From positions 248,001-312,000 of the forward strand of contig NZ_FNEZ01000005.1 of NCBI RefSeq assembly GCF_900100375.1: 64,000 nt of DNA. The letters are read 5' to 3'. The DNA comes from Flavobacterium noncentrifugens (lineage in GTDB: Bacteria; Bacteroidota; Bacteroidia; Flavobacteriales; Flavobacteriaceae). The position numbers and the translations under genes were made by a program. Positions 34,651 to 44,417 of the stretch are shown one piece after another (within the stretch, counting starts at the first letter, position 1; every line of letters starts with the position of its first letter). Under the pieces are notes generated by a model. It was not told where the DNA came from. It saw nothing but the letters and a program-made list of their open reading frames with translations, and made no database searches.

Positions 34651-35109
34651 ATGAGTTTAAAAACCGTAAATGTTTTAGGATATGCTGTCGGCAATGGCCA
34701 GTTTGTAGTCAAGGCGCAAAGCTTTGACGTCAGAATCAGTAAAAATCCGCTTGCGCCAGAATTAGAAGGCCCAAGCCCGATTGAATATTTGCTCGCCGGT
34801 TTCGCCGGATGCATTAATGCCGTGGGAAAAATTGTTGCTAAAGAACTGAACATCGGCCTGAAATCACTTCAGGTCGAGATTTCGGGAACCTTGGAACTCG
34901 ATAAATACAATGGGAAGGAAACCGATAAACGCGCGGGTTTTGAATCGATCCAAATTGTTGTAAAACCAACATCTGACGCGACTTTAGAACAACTCAAAAA
35001 CTGGATTCAGATCGTCGAATCCCGCTGCCCCATTCAGGACAACATCGTTAATCCAACTCCGGTGCACCTGACTTTGCTCAAAGAATACGATTCGGCCAAC
35101 GCGGCTTAA
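34651..35109 (+). CDS. OsmC-family protein
   Basis: A 152-residue OsmC/Ohr fold protein, starting two bases after metY. The two redox cysteines of the family are present: LAGFAGCINAVGK and IVESRCPIQDNI. OsmC proteins reduce organic peroxides by thiol chemistry; subgroups are linked to sulfur metabolism. Its place inside the methionine operon suggests a role with reactive sulfur species or a sulfur carrier function, but this is inference from position only. Confidence 0.85.
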   Translation: MSLKTVNVLGYAVGNGQFVVKAQSFDVRISKNPLAPELEGPSPIEYLLAGFAGCINAVGKIVAKELNIGLKSLQVEISGTLELDKYNGKETDKRAGFESIQIVVKPTSDATLEQLKNWIQIVESRCPIQDNIVNPTPVHLTLLKEYDSANAA

Positions 35110-35145
35110 TCGCAAAATAAATTGTTTGTTTTTTGTTTGTTTGTT

Positions 35146-35186
35146 AAAACTGCAACGGCCGACACGTTTTCGGCCGGGCAGTTTTT
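35146..35186 (+). terminator. Strong hairpin with T-tract between osmC-like gene and metX
   Basis: Two-part stem: AAAACTGC with GCAGTTTT outside, CGGCCGA with TCGGCCG inside, then five T, ending 12 bases before the metX ATG. It looks like an intrinsic terminator within the operon. No short leader frame precedes it. Confidence 0.7.
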
Positions 35187-35198
35187 AAAAAAGAAATC

Positions 35199-36203
35199 AT
35201 GGGAAAATTAAAGAAAATAATCATAAGCGATTGGATCACTGAGAACGGAAAATCGCATCAAAATGTGCCGTTATTCTGGCAAAAATTTGGCCCTGAAATT
35301 GGAACCGCACCGATTGTTTTGGTCAATCACGCACTCACCGGAAATTCTAATGTTGCCGGAGAAAACGGCTGGTGGAATGCACTTATTGGAAAAAATAAAA
35401 CCATAGACACCAATGATTTTACCGTGATCGCGTTCAACATTCCCGGTAACGGATTTAATGGCGAATATGAAAACCTGATCCACAATTACAAAGATTTTAC
35501 CGCAAAAGACATCGCCCAGATTTTTTGGCAGGGTTTGATTGCATTGAAAATTGAAAATTTATTTGCCATTATCGGTGGAAGCCTTGGCGGCGGAATTGCC
35601 TGGGAAATGGCGGCTTTGCATCCAACAAAAATCGAAAATCTCATTCCGGTTGCCACCGATTGGAAAGCGACCGATTGGGTCATTGCAAATGTATGGATAC
35701 AAGACCAGATCCTCAACAATTCAGACAACCCAATTTCTGATGCACGCATTCATGCGATGTTGCTTTACCGCACGCCGCAATCGCTCGGACTCAAATTCAA
35801 CCGCGAAAAACCAGCAGGAGAAATCCGTTTTCTCATCGAGACCTGGCTGTTGCATCACGGTGAAAAATTGCAAAACCGCTTCAGATTAGCGTCATATAAA
35901 TTGATGAACCATCTTTTAAAAACGGTCGATATTTCAAAAAACTATCAGAGTTTTGAGGCTGTAGCCAATGAAATTCAGGCAAATATTCACGTCATTGCTG
36001 TCGATTCCGACTTGTTTTTTATTCCGCAGGAAAATCGCGAAACAGTTTCCAGCTTGCAGCAAACCAAATCAAATATCTTTTACCACGAAATCAAATCCAT
36101 CCACGGACACGATGCATTTTTAATCGAATTCGAACAATTGTCTAAAATCATCCAACCGATTTTCAACACCCAAAAACAACCCAGCTATGTCACTCAAAAT
36201 TAA
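35199..36203 (+). CDS. metX: Homoserine O-acetyltransferase
   Basis: Alpha/beta-hydrolase-fold enzyme that activates homoserine with acetyl-CoA, giving the MetY substrate. 334 residues. The fold shows IVLVNHALTGNSNV (oxyanion region), GGSLGGGIAWEMA with the nucleophile Ser, and the late acid and His in AVDSDLFFIP and IHGHDAFLIE. The motif FNIPGNGFNGEY replaces the usual NVLGSCQGTTGP type sequence, so it belongs to a divergent branch. It overlaps the next gene by 17 bases, so the two are coupled. Confidence 0.85.
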   Translation: MGKLKKIIISDWITENGKSHQNVPLFWQKFGPEIGTAPIVLVNHALTGNSNVAGENGWWNALIGKNKTIDTNDFTVIAFNIPGNGFNGEYENLIHNYKDFTAKDIAQIFWQGLIALKIENLFAIIGGSLGGGIAWEMAALHPTKIENLIPVATDWKATDWVIANVWIQDQILNNSDNPISDARIHAMLLYRTPQSLGLKFNREKPAGEIRFLIETWLLHHGEKLQNRFRLASYKLMNHLLKTVDISKNYQSFEAVANEIQANIHVIAVDSDLFFIPQENRETVSSLQQTKSNIFYHEIKSIHGHDAFLIEFEQLSKIIQPIFNTQKQPSYVTQN

Positions 36204-37314
36204 TATCATCCTTTTCGGAATCGGAAATGTCGGCAGTACACTCATCAATCAGATCGTCGAAAGCAAGCAATTCTTCCTCGAAAGCCAAAATATCGAACTC
36301 CGGTTTCCAATCATCACCAATTCAACTTTAGCGTTCTTCGAAAAAGACGGATTAAAAAACAAATGGGAAGCAACCCGAGGCGAAGCCGAACTGAGCGGAG
36401 CTAATTTTGCACAATCGGCCATTCCATTTAACATCGAGGACATTATCGAATATGTGCAATTCCAAAACCTCGAAAACCTGATCGCCGTAGATGCAACCGC
36501 CAGTTCACATCTCGTAAAATCCTACATTCCACTCATCCAAAACGGATTTCACATTGTCGCCGCAAACAAAATTGCAAACACGTTGCACAACGATTTTTAC
36601 GCAGCACTTAGAAGAAACTTCAAAAAATTCGACAAGCAGTTTTTATACGAAACCAACGTCGGAGCCGGATTGCCAATTATCAATACTATAAAAGACTTAC
36701 ACCATTCCGGAGAAAAAATCACCAAGATCCGCGGCGTATTCTCAGGTTCGTTAAGTTACATTTTCAACCGTTTCGGAAAAGAAAATATTCCGTTTTCCCA
36801 AATTCTCCACGACGCAGAAAAAATCGGTTACACCGAACCCGATTCCAGAGAAGATCTTTCCGGAAATGATGTCGCCAGGAAATTACTCATTTTGGCCCGC
36901 GAACTCGGCCTCGAAACAGAATTCTCAAACATCAAAATCACCTCTTTACTGCTCCCAAACCTAAACGAAAAGCACTCTAAAGCCGAATATTCGGTCAATA
37001 AATTGTTATTCGATAAACCTTATCAAACCGCCAAACTCACCCAAAAAGAAAACCACGTCCTGCGTTACATCGGCGAACTCGACCTAATCCAAAAAACACT
37101 CGAAGTCAAACTTACATCTGAACCCGAAAGTTCGCCACTCGGCCAACTCAAAGGCGCCGACAGCCTCATCGAAATCTACACGAATTCCTACGGTGAAAAC
37201 CCAATCGTCATCCAGGGCGCCGGAGCAGGAAAAGAAGTCACCGCACGCGGCGTACTCACCGATATTCTCAAAATCGCCAGCCAGATCCGCGTCAAAGAAT
37301 CCCTTTTTGCCTAA
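36187..37314 (+). CDS. hom: Homoserine dehydrogenase
   Basis: NAD(P)-dependent reduction of aspartate semialdehyde to homoserine. 375 residues, without an aspartate kinase domain and without a C-terminal ACT domain. Nucleotide-binding IILFGIGNVGSTLINQI at the N-terminus, VAANKIANT, ETNVGAGLPIINTIKDL, GVFSGSLSYIFNRF and EPDSREDLSGNDVARKLLILARELG. The lack of an ACT domain suggests freedom from threonine feedback, so it may be a methionine-dedicated copy. The upstream 17 bases lie within metX. Confidence 0.9.
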   Translation: MSLKINIILFGIGNVGSTLINQIVESKQFFLESQNIELRFPIITNSTLAFFEKDGLKNKWEATRGEAELSGANFAQSAIPFNIEDIIEYVQFQNLENLIAVDATASSHLVKSYIPLIQNGFHIVAANKIANTLHNDFYAALRRNFKKFDKQFLYETNVGAGLPIINTIKDLHHSGEKITKIRGVFSGSLSYIFNRFGKENIPFSQILHDAEKIGYTEPDSREDLSGNDVARKLLILARELGLETEFSNIKITSLLLPNLNEKHSKAEYSVNKLLFDKPYQTAKLTQKENHVLRYIGELDLIQKTLEVKLTSEPESSPLGQLKGADSLIEIYTNSYGENPIVIQGAGAGKEVTARGVLTDILKIASQIRVKESLFA

Positions 37315-37320
37315 ATCCAG

Positions 37321-37349
37321 CCTGCAGCGACAACGTTGTAGGTTTTTTT
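37321..37349 (+). terminator. Intrinsic terminator after hom
   Basis: Nine-base stem CCTGCAGCG/CGTTGTAGG with two G-U pairs, ACAA loop and seven T. Confidence 0.75.
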
Positions 37350-37413
37350 CGTCAAATGCAGTTGCAAAATCCAATGCGATTGCCTTACTTTGCAGGGTTC
37401 ATAAACATACTGA

Positions 37414-37514
37414 CTGTTATCACGAAAGGCCGAGGGATAGACCCTGTGAAGCCTTAGCAACCCTTTATCTTAAAGAAGGTGCTACATTCTACCCGTTTTT
37501 CGGGACAGATAACC
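37414..37514 (+). promoter_or_regulatory. SAM-I (S-box) riboswitch upstream of metH
   Basis: Conserved S-box features in order: P1 5' strand GTTATC (37416-37421), GAAAGGCCGAGGGA, the kink-turn side ACCCTGTGAAGCCTTAGCAACC, GGTGCTACATTCTACCC with P4 CCCG/CGGG, and P1 3' strand GATAAC (37508-37513). SAM-I riboswitches switch methionine genes off when SAM is high. I could not identify a clean terminator or sequestrator in the roughly 230 bases between the aptamer and metH; a dispersed repeat fills part of that gap. Confidence 0.9.
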
Positions 37515-37589
37515 ACGAGATTTTCTCCCTTTCCATGATACAATTTTTATTTTTTTGAAGCACAACAGCTGGTTTCCAGTTCATGTTTT

Positions 37590-37660
37590 GTCCCGCTTTT
37601 CGCTGCAATCTTTTATGCCATGAAAAATGGCAAAAAAGGATTTTCGCTGCAATCGGGGCT
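37590..37660. repeat. Dispersed inverted-repeat element, copy E
   Basis: CGCTGCAATCTTTT left core and AAAAAAGGATTTTCGCTGC right core around a TGCCAT/ATGGCA hairpin. It lies between the SAM-I aptamer and metH, so it is part of the metH mRNA leader. Confidence 0.7.
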
Positions 37661-37741
37661 AATTGATAAAGTTTCCGTTTTCAAAACTGCCTTTCGCCTT
37701 GCGACTTCGTGGCAAAAACAAACGCCTTCATGGCAATAAAA

Positions 37742-38743
37742 ATGTCAAAAGTAACCCAGGAAATACAAAAAAGAATTCTCGTCCTCGATGGCGCCATGGG
37801 AACAATGCTGCAACGCTATAACTTCTCAGAAGAAGATTTCCGTGGCGAACGCTTCAAGGATTTTCCGCATTCGCTCAAAGGAAACAACGATTTATTGTCT
37901 CTGACACAGCCGCAGGCGATCCGCGACGTGCATGCGCAATATTTCGAAGCAGGCGCCGATATCGTAGAAACCAACACGTTCTCAGGAACTACAATCGGGA
38001 TGGCCGATTACCATCTCGAAGATCTGGTATACGAACTCAACTATGAATCGGCTAAACTTGCCCGCGAAGTCGCCGATGCATTCACTGCCAGAAATCCAAA
38101 CAAACCAAGATTTGTCGCCGGTTCGATCGGCCCGACAAACAGAACAGCAAGCATGTCGCCCGATGTCAATGATCCGGGTTTCCGCGCCGTCACTTTCGAC
38201 GATTTAAGGATCGCATACAAACAACAGGTCGAAGCGCTAATCGATGGAGGAAGCGATATTTTATTGGTCGAAACCATATTCGATACCTTAAATGCCAAAG
38301 CTGCCTTGTTCGCCATCGAAGAAGTCAAAGAAGAAAGAAACCTCGACATTCCGGTCATGGTTTCAGGCACCATCACCGATGCTTCGGGACGCACCTTGTC
38401 GGGGCAAACGGTTGAAGCTTTTTTAATTTCGATTTCGCATATTCCGCTATTAAGCGTCGGATTCAATTGCGCCCTCGGAGCAGATCAATTAAAACCATAT
38501 CTGAAAAGATTGTCCAGAAATACAACTTTGAATATTTCTGCACACCCAAACGCCGGACTTCCAAATGCTTTCGGCCAATACGACCAAACGCCGCAAGAAA
38601 TGCAGGCGCTGATCCGCGAATACCTCGAAGACCATTTGATCAACATCATCGGTGGCTGTTGCGGTACCAATCCCGATCACATTCGCCTCATCGCTGAAGT
38701 TGCCGCAGAATATGAACCACGAAAAATCGAAGTAACCACCTAA
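37742..38743 (+). CDS. metH: Methionine synthase, homocysteine-binding subunit (split MetH, N-terminal part)
   Basis: The homocysteine S-methyltransferase module of cobalamin-dependent methionine synthase as a separate 333-residue protein. [17 protein letters not shown] opens the barrel; zinc cysteines lie in [13 protein letters not shown] and [13 protein letters not shown]. The start MSKVTQE is preferred; an in-frame ATG four codons upstream is possible and a GTG further up is unlikely. Its stop overlaps the ATG of the second part by one base (TAATG), consistent with coupled synthesis of two subunits. Confidence 0.92.
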   Translation: MSKVTQEIQKRILVLDGAMGTMLQRYNFSEEDFRGERFKDFPHSLKGNNDLLSLTQPQAIRDVHAQYFEAGADIVETNTFSGTTIGMADYHLEDLVYELNYESAKLAREVADAFTARNPNKPRFVAGSIGPTNRTASMSPDVNDPGFRAVTFDDLRIAYKQQVEALIDGGSDILLVETIFDTLNAKAALFAIEEVKEERNLDIPVMVSGTITDASGRTLSGQTVEAFLISISHIPLLSVGFNCALGADQLKPYLKRLSRNTTLNISAHPNAGLPNAFGQYDQTPQEMQALIREYLEDHLINIIGGCCGTNPDHIRLIAEVAAEYEPRKIEVTT

Positions 38744-41424
38744 TGGCTGACGCAGACTGTAATAAATACTTAAAATTATCGGGTCTCGAACCGTTAATTG
38801 TCACTCCCGAAACGAATTTCGTCAACGTTGGCGAACGCACGAACGTTACTGGTTCCCGAAAATTCCTTCGTTTAATTAAAGAAGAACGCTACGAAGAAGC
38901 GCTCGACGTTGCCCGCGCCCAAGTCGAAGGCGGCGCCCAGATCATTGATATCAACATGGATGAAGGCATGCTCGACGGTGTTCATGCGATGACGACTTTC
39001 CTAAACCTCATCGCTTCCGAGCCTGATATTTCCCGAGTTCCATTGATGATCGACAGTTCCAAATGGGAAATTATCGAAGCCGGACTCAAAGTCGCGCAGG
39101 GAAAAAGCGTTGTCAATTCAATTTCTTTAAAAGAAGGCGAGGCCAATTTCATCCACCAAGCAAAACTTGTAAAACGCTACGGTGCGGCTGTGATTGTAAT
39201 GGCATTCGACGAAAACGGACAGGCCGATTCGTATGAACGCCGCATCGAAATCTGTAAAAGATCTTACGATGTGCTCGTTGATAAAGTAGGTTTCCCGGCC
39301 GAAGACATTATTTTCGATCCAAATATTTTTCCGGTTGCCACTGGTATGGACGAACACAAGCTCAATGCGCTCGATTTCTTTCGGGCAACGAAATGGATTC
39401 GGGAAAATTTGCCGTATGCTCATGTTTCGGGCGGTGTCAGCAATGTGTCGTTTTCTTTCCGTGGAAACGACAAAGTCCGCGAAGCGATGCATTCGGCATT
39501 TTTGTACCACGCGATCCAGAACGGCATGACGATGGGAATTGTAAATCCCGAAATGCTCGAGGTCTATGATTCAATCGATAAAGTCTTACTCGAACACGTT
39601 GAAGATGTTTTATTAAATCGCCGCGACGACGCAACCGAAAGGCTTTTAGATCTGGCCGAAACCTTCAAAGGCGATTACAAAGCCAATGAAAAGGCAGTTC
39701 AGGAATGGCGGGCGCTTCCGGTTCAGGAACGGTTGACGCATGCTTTGGTCAAAGGCGTTGATGAATTCATAGAAATTGATGTCGAAGAAGCGCGCCAACT
39801 CGCAGTAAAACCCATCCAGGTCATCGAAATCAATTTGATGGCCGGAATGAACGTTGTAGGCGATTTGTTCGGAAGCGGGAAAATGTTCCTGCCACAGGTC
39901 GTTAAATCGGCGCGCGTGATGAAAAAAGCAGTCGCGTATTTACTTCCTTATATAGAAGCCGAAAAAGACGGAACGTCACAAAGCGCTGGGAAAATCCTGA
40001 TGGCAACTGTAAAAGGCGACGTGCACGACATTGGAAAAAATATCGTTTCAGTCGTTTTAGGCTGCAACAATTATGAGATTGTCGATCTTGGTGTGATGGT
40101 TTCCCCAGAGAAAATCATCGAAATGGCGATCAATGAAAATGTAGACATCATCGGCCTCAGCGGATTGATCACGCCGTCGCTAGATGAGATGGTGTATCTG
40201 GCCAAAGAACTCGACAAACTCAATATTAAAATCCCAATCATGATTGGAGGCGCCACAACTTCACGCGCCCATACAGCAGTCAAAATCGCGCCGGAATACA
40301 GGGAAACGGTTGTTCATGTGAATGATGCCTCGCGTGCCGTAACCGTTGCCGGAAATCTGGTCAATGCCAATACAAAACTCGAATATTCAAAGGCGCTAAG
40401 ATCAGAATATGACGAATTGCGCGAAGGTTATTTGAACCGTTCCCGCGATAAAAATTTCCTGACGATAGAGCAGGCGAGAGCCAATAAATTAAAGCTCGAC
40501 TGGGAAAATTTCACCCCGAAAAAACCAACATTTATTGGCGTAAAAACGATAGAAGTTGATGTCGAAACTTTGGTTCCGTACATTGACTGGACACCATTTT
40601 TCAGGACGTGGGAATTGTTCGGGAAATATCCGGCGATTTTAACCGATGAAATCGTGGGCGAACAGGCGCAGGATGTTTTCAAAGACGCCAAAGCGATGCT
40701 CGACGTGATTTTGAAAGAAAACAAACTGACGGCAAAAGGCATTTACGGGATTTTTCCTGCGAATACAATTAATGACGATGACATTGAATTGTGTGACGAA
40801 AACGGAAAAAAACTGCAAACCTTTTTGACTTTACGACAGCAATCGCAAAAAACAAAAGGCGCATTTAATTTGGCTTTGGCCGATTTTGTCGCTCCGAAAG
40901 ATTCCGGGAAAACCGATTACATGGGTGCTTTTTGCGTCACGACCGGTTTTGGAGTAGACGAATGGGCAGCCGAATTTGAAAAAAATTTAGACGATTACAA
41001 TTCGATCATGGTCAAAGCGCTCGCCGATCGTCTGGCAGAAGCTTTCGCCGAATACCTGCATGAGAAAGTCCGCACCGAAATCTGGGGTTATGCGTCTGAG
41101 GAACATTTGTCGAAGCAGGATTTAATTGAAGAAGAATACAAAGGCATTCGCCCGGCACCAGGCTATCCGGCCTGTCCTGACCATTTGGAGAAACCAACGA
41201 TCTGGAAATTGCTAAATGTAGAAGAAGCTATTGGCGTGACCTTGACTGAAAGTATGGCGATGTGGCCGGCTTCATCGGTTTCGGGTTATTATTTTGGAAA
41301 CCCGGAAAGCAAGTATTTCGGGCTTGGAAAAATCAAAGAAGACCAGGTGGTCGATTATGCCAAACGCCGCAGCATTCCTACGGAAAAGGCGATGAAATGG
41401 CTGAATCCGAATATAGCCGATTGA
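38743..41424 (+). CDS. metH: Methionine synthase, folate/cobalamin/activation part (split MetH, C-terminal part)
   Basis: Remaining modules of MetH as an 893-residue protein. Pterin-binding domain ([31 protein letters not shown]), cap and cobalamin domain with DVHDIGKNI (His ligand), [14 protein letters not shown] and [14 protein letters not shown], then the SAM-dependent activation domain with [12 protein letters not shown] and [19 protein letters not shown]. It transfers the methyl group from methyl-tetrahydrofolate to homocysteine bound on the partner above. MetF, which supplies methyl-tetrahydrofolate, follows after a spacer. Confidence 0.95.
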   Translation: MADADCNKYLKLSGLEPLIVTPETNFVNVGERTNVTGSRKFLRLIKEERYEEALDVARAQVEGGAQIIDINMDEGMLDGVHAMTTFLNLIASEPDISRVPLMIDSSKWEIIEAGLKVAQGKSVVNSISLKEGEANFIHQAKLVKRYGAAVIVMAFDENGQADSYERRIEICKRSYDVLVDKVGFPAEDIIFDPNIFPVATGMDEHKLNALDFFRATKWIRENLPYAHVSGGVSNVSFSFRGNDKVREAMHSAFLYHAIQNGMTMGIVNPEMLEVYDSIDKVLLEHVEDVLLNRRDDATERLLDLAETFKGDYKANEKAVQEWRALPVQERLTHALVKGVDEFIEIDVEEARQLAVKPIQVIEINLMAGMNVVGDLFGSGKMFLPQVVKSARVMKKAVAYLLPYIEAEKDGTSQSAGKILMATVKGDVHDIGKNIVSVVLGCNNYEIVDLGVMVSPEKIIEMAINENVDIIGLSGLITPSLDEMVYLAKELDKLNIKIPIMIGGATTSRAHTAVKIAPEYRETVVHVNDASRAVTVAGNLVNANTKLEYSKALRSEYDELREGYLNRSRDKNFLTIEQARANKLKLDWENFTPKKPTFIGVKTIEVDVETLVPYIDWTPFFRTWELFGKYPAILTDEIVGEQAQDVFKDAKAMLDVILKENKLTAKGIYGIFPANTINDDDIELCDENGKKLQTFLTLRQQSQKTKGAFNLALADFVAPKDSGKTDYMGAFCVTTGFGVDEWAAEFEKNLDDYNSIMVKALADRLAEAFAEYLHEKVRTEIWGYASEEHLSKQDLIEEEYKGIRPAPGYPACPDHLEKPTIWKLLNVEEAIGVTLTESMAMWPASSVSGYYFGNPESKYFGLGKIKEDQVVDYAKRRSIPTEKAMKWLNPNIAD

Positions 41425-41430
41425 GTATTT

Positions 41431-41520
41431 GCGTGAAGGATTAAAGTGAAAATCCTTTTTGCGGCCGCAGCGCAGCGAAGGCCGAAAAAGATTGCAGCGG
41501 AAAGCCTGACAGCGGCGCAG
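41431..41520. repeat. Dispersed inverted-repeat element, copy F
   Basis: Inverse orientation copy: GCGTGAAGGATTAAAGTGAA, AATCCTTTTTGCGGCC, GGCCGAAAAAGATTGCAGCG (split motifs). It lies between metH and metF. Confidence 0.7.
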
Positions 41521-41584
41521 GACAAATTTGAATCAACAGAAAAATCACGGTGCGCCGGTGGCACGCCAAAAAATAAATCTTTAA

Positions 41585-42541
41585 ATGAAAGTTACCCAAC
41601 ATATTGAAAACGCCAACGGAAATCCGTTATTTTCATTTGAAATATTACCGCCATTAAAAGGGCAGAACATCCAGTCGATTTTTGACAGCATTGATCCGCT
41701 GATGGAATTCAATCCGCCGTTTATTGATGTCACTTACCATCGTGAAGAATATGAATTCAAGGAATTGCCGAGCGGTTTGCTTGAGAAAAAAATTGTCAAA
41801 AAACGTCCGGGAACGGTTGGGATTTGTGCAGCGATCCAGAATAAATACGAAGTCGACGCGATTCCGCATATTTTGTGTGGCGGATTTACAAAAGAAGACA
41901 CCGAGAATTTCCTGATCGATATTGATTTCCTCGGCATCCAGAATGTCGTGGCGTTGCGCGGCGATGCGATCAAAAGCGAGATTTATTTCCGTCCGGAGAA
42001 AGAAGGCCATCATTATGCAACCGAGTTAGTTTCGCAGATTTCAAATCTGAACAAAGGAATTTACCTTGATGAAGATTTGCAAAATTCAAGCAAAACCGAT
42101 TTTTGTATCGGAATTGCAGGTTATCCCGAAAAACACATGGAAGCGCCGAGCATGGACAGCGATATTCATTTCCTGAAGCAAAAAATCAAGAATGGCGCCG
42201 ATTATATCATCACGCAAATGTTTTTTGACAACCAAAAATATTTTGATTTTGTGGCCAAATGCAGGAAAGAAGGCATTACGGTTCCGATTATTCCGGGATT
42301 AAAACCGATTGCGACCAAAAAGCAATTAAACCTTGTGCCGCACCGTTTTAAAGTCGATTTGCCCGATGATCTGATTATGGAGGTCGTCAAGGCGAAGGAC
42401 AATGACGCGGTAAAGGAAATTGGGATCGAATGGTGCATCAATCAGAGTAAGGAACTTGTAAAATCGAGAATTCCGGTGCTGCATTATTATTCGATGGGAA
42501 AAGCTGAAAATATTAAGGCGATCGCGCAGGCTATATTTTAA
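41585..42541 (+). CDS. metF: 5,10-Methylenetetrahydrofolate reductase
   Basis: FAD enzyme that makes 5-methyl-tetrahydrofolate, the methyl donor for MetH. 318 residues. Motifs: FSFEILPPLKG (with the catalytic Glu), FIDVTYHREEYEF, NVVALRGDAIKSE, IGIAGYPEKHMEAPS, GADYIITQMFFDNQKYFDF and IPIIPGLKPI in shortened form. It follows the split metH in the same direction without an obvious terminator, so the SAM riboswitch may also control it. Confidence 0.95.
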   Translation: MKVTQHIENANGNPLFSFEILPPLKGQNIQSIFDSIDPLMEFNPPFIDVTYHREEYEFKELPSGLLEKKIVKKRPGTVGICAAIQNKYEVDAIPHILCGGFTKEDTENFLIDIDFLGIQNVVALRGDAIKSEIYFRPEKEGHHYATELVSQISNLNKGIYLDEDLQNSSKTDFCIGIAGYPEKHMEAPSMDSDIHFLKQKIKNGADYIITQMFFDNQKYFDFVAKCRKEGITVPIIPGLKPIATKKQLNLVPHRFKVDLPDDLIMEVVKAKDNDAVKEIGIEWCINQSKELVKSRIPVLHYYSMGKAENIKAIAQAIF

Positions 42542-42550
42542 AAAAGAATA

Positions 42551-42558
42551 TATATTTG
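42551..42558 (+). promoter_or_regulatory. -7 promoter element for the acyloxyacyl hydrolase-like gene
   Basis: TATATTTG, exact TAnnTTTG match, ten bases after the metF stop and 15 bases before the next ATG. Confidence 0.45.
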
Positions 42559-42573
42559 CGCAATTCGTGTCAG

Positions 42574-43671
42574 ATGAGAGCTCTAATTTGCGTTTTCTTT
42601 TTAGTATTTTTCGGAACGTGCGTTGCTCAGAATGTATTTCAGAGCGGACAGGTTGACGCCAATTTTTTCAGAAGCAACATTTTACTCCATTCACCCGATC
42701 TGACCCAACTCATCACCGGCCATCCCGAAGGTGCGCTCATTAGTTATTCTGTAAAAACCGACGGAAACGAAGACTGGGAATCGCTTTACAATTACCCGGA
42801 TTATGGCGGCTATTTCTTATATCAGGATTTTAAAAACCCGATTCTGGGAAAAAATTATGCCATCGGCGTACACTACAATTTCTATTTTCTGAAGCGGCAC
42901 CTGATGCTCAATGTGGCACAGGGAATTGCGATGACTACAAATCCATACGACAAGGTCAGCAACCCGAAAAACAGCGCATTCGGTTCGAAGATCATGGCAA
43001 ATATCGATTTCGGGCTCAGCTACAAAAAAGAAAACATCTTCAATAAATTTGGCATTCAGGCCGGATTCATCTATACGCATTTTTCAATGGGCCGTACGAA
43101 ATCGCCAAACAGCGGCATCAATACCTATGGATTGAATGTCGGGCTCAACTACAACCTCGGCGAAACCAAATTCAAAGTTATCGATACGACAAATATGCCA
43201 ACAATGAAATTTACCGAACCGGTCAAACTCAACATTGTTTTTCGCGGCGGCGTCAACGAAAGCCCGATCATCGGCAGCGGGCAGGAACCATTTTACCATT
43301 TTGGGTTTTACGTTGACAAACGCCTCAACCGCAAAAGCGCGATCCAAATCGGAACCGAATTGTTCCTGACGACTTCCTTCAAAGAATACCTGAAATTCCA
43401 GGCAATTGCCTATCCTGAAACCGGCGTTACTCAATCGACAGATTATAAAAGATTGGGGATTTTTATCGGCCACGAATTGTTCATCAACAGGATTTCGGTA
43501 GAAACGCAGATCGGATATTATGCATACAGACCTTTTAAACTCGACGATGTGGTTTACGAACGCGTCGGGGTAAAATATTACATTACACCAAAAATATTCA
43601 CCGGACTGGCTGTAAAAACCCACGGATTTCTCGCAGAAGCACTCGAATTTGGAATTGGCGTCAGATTATAA
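42574..43671 (+). CDS. Acyloxyacyl hydrolase/PagL-like outer-membrane protein
   Basis: About 365 residues with a signal peptide (MRALICVFFLVFFGTCVAQ) and a beta-barrel body. The end AVKTHGFLAEALEFGIGVRL resembles the terminal His...Glu strand of PagL-like lipid A deacylases, but the Ser expected two residues after His is not obvious (THGF), so catalytic activity is uncertain. An in-frame upstream TTG at 42556 is part of the promoter and is rejected. The next gene starts two bases after its stop. Confidence 0.65.
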   Translation: MRALICVFFLVFFGTCVAQNVFQSGQVDANFFRSNILLHSPDLTQLITGHPEGALISYSVKTDGNEDWESLYNYPDYGGYFLYQDFKNPILGKNYAIGVHYNFYFLKRHLMLNVAQGIAMTTNPYDKVSNPKNSAFGSKIMANIDFGLSYKKENIFNKFGIQAGFIYTHFSMGRTKSPNSGINTYGLNVGLNYNLGETKFKVIDTTNMPTMKFTEPVKLNIVFRGGVNESPIIGSGQEPFYHFGFYVDKRLNRKSAIQIGTELFLTTSFKEYLKFQAIAYPETGVTQSTDYKRLGIFIGHELFINRISVETQIGYYAYRPFKLDDVVYERVGVKYYITPKIFTGLAVKTHGFLAEALEFGIGVRL

Positions 43672-43673
43672 AA

Positions 43674-44417
43674 ATGAAACAAATAATATTCTTCTTAGCG
43701 GTGATTTTATGTGTGGCAGGCTGTGACAGTGTCGATTGCGTCAAGTCGACAGGGCCAATGCAATCAAAGGATTTCACCGATTTAAAGTTTACTAAAATCC
43801 GCATCAATAAAGGCATTGCGTTGGTTTTAAAGCAAGGTGCAGAAACTTCTGTAAAAGTCGTTTCTGGCGAAAACCTGATCAATGATATTGAAGTCACAGT
43901 TTCCGACAGCCTGATCACGTTCAACGACAACACGAGCTGCAACTGGGTGCGCGATTACGGGCAAACGACGGTTTATATTACCGCGCCAAACATTACCGAT
44001 ATTTTTAGCAAAACTGAGCAAAATATCACTTCTGACGGCATTCTGGCATACGATAACTTACACCTCACGGCCATCGATTCTGAAGACGGAATGGAAGGCG
44101 CGGGAACCGGAGATTTTATATTAAGTATCGAAAATGAGAATGTTATTGTAGAAAGCAATACCGTAACCAGGTTTTATCTTTCAGGCAAAACCAAATACCT
44201 GGAATCCGATTTTTACAGCGGCAACAGCACGCTCAAAGCAGAAAATTTAATGGCAGATGCTGTCAAGATATTCCACCGCGGCTCAAACGACATGTTCGTG
44301 CATCCGCTAAATAAAATTTCAGGAGATATTTATAATGTAGGTAATGTTCACGCGGTTTTCAGGCCGGGAATCGTTAGTGTAAACGCGCATTACCGCGGAA
44401 GGTTGATTTTTGATTAG
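43674..44417 (+). CDS. Head-GIN/DUF2807 domain lipoprotein
   Basis: A 247-residue lipoprotein (lipobox VAGC, Cys17) with the putative auto-transporter adhesin head domain (DUF2807): FTKIRINKGIALVLKQG, SVKVVSGENLINDIEVTVSD, TVYITAPNITDIFSKTEQNI, then right-handed-helix-like repeats and DIYNVGNVHAVFRPG. Such proteins are common in Bacteroidota; function unknown. Likely cotranscribed with the preceding barrel protein. Confidence 0.8.
   Translation: MKQIIFFLAVILCVAGCDSVDCVKSTGPMQSKDFTDLKFTKIRINKGIALVLKQGAETSVKVVSGENLINDIEVTVSDSLITFNDNTSCNWVRDYGQTTVYITAPNITDIFSKTEQNITSDGILAYDNLHLTAIDSEDGMEGAGTGDFILSIENENVIVESNTVTRFYLSGKTKYLESDFYSGNSTLKAENLMADAVKIFHRGSNDMFVHPLNKISGDIYNVGNVHAVFRPGIVSVNAHYRGRLIFD

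Noticed and set aside
37193..37558. 121-codon frame overlapping the hom 3' end and the SAM-I aptamer
   Set aside because: It is antisynonymous shadow sequence of hom followed by conserved riboswitch sequence; no protein features.
38743..38745. metH frameshift suspected at the junction of the two parts
   Set aside because: The TAATG overlap is a clean stop/start, both proteins have intact ends, and split MetH is familiar in flavobacteria.
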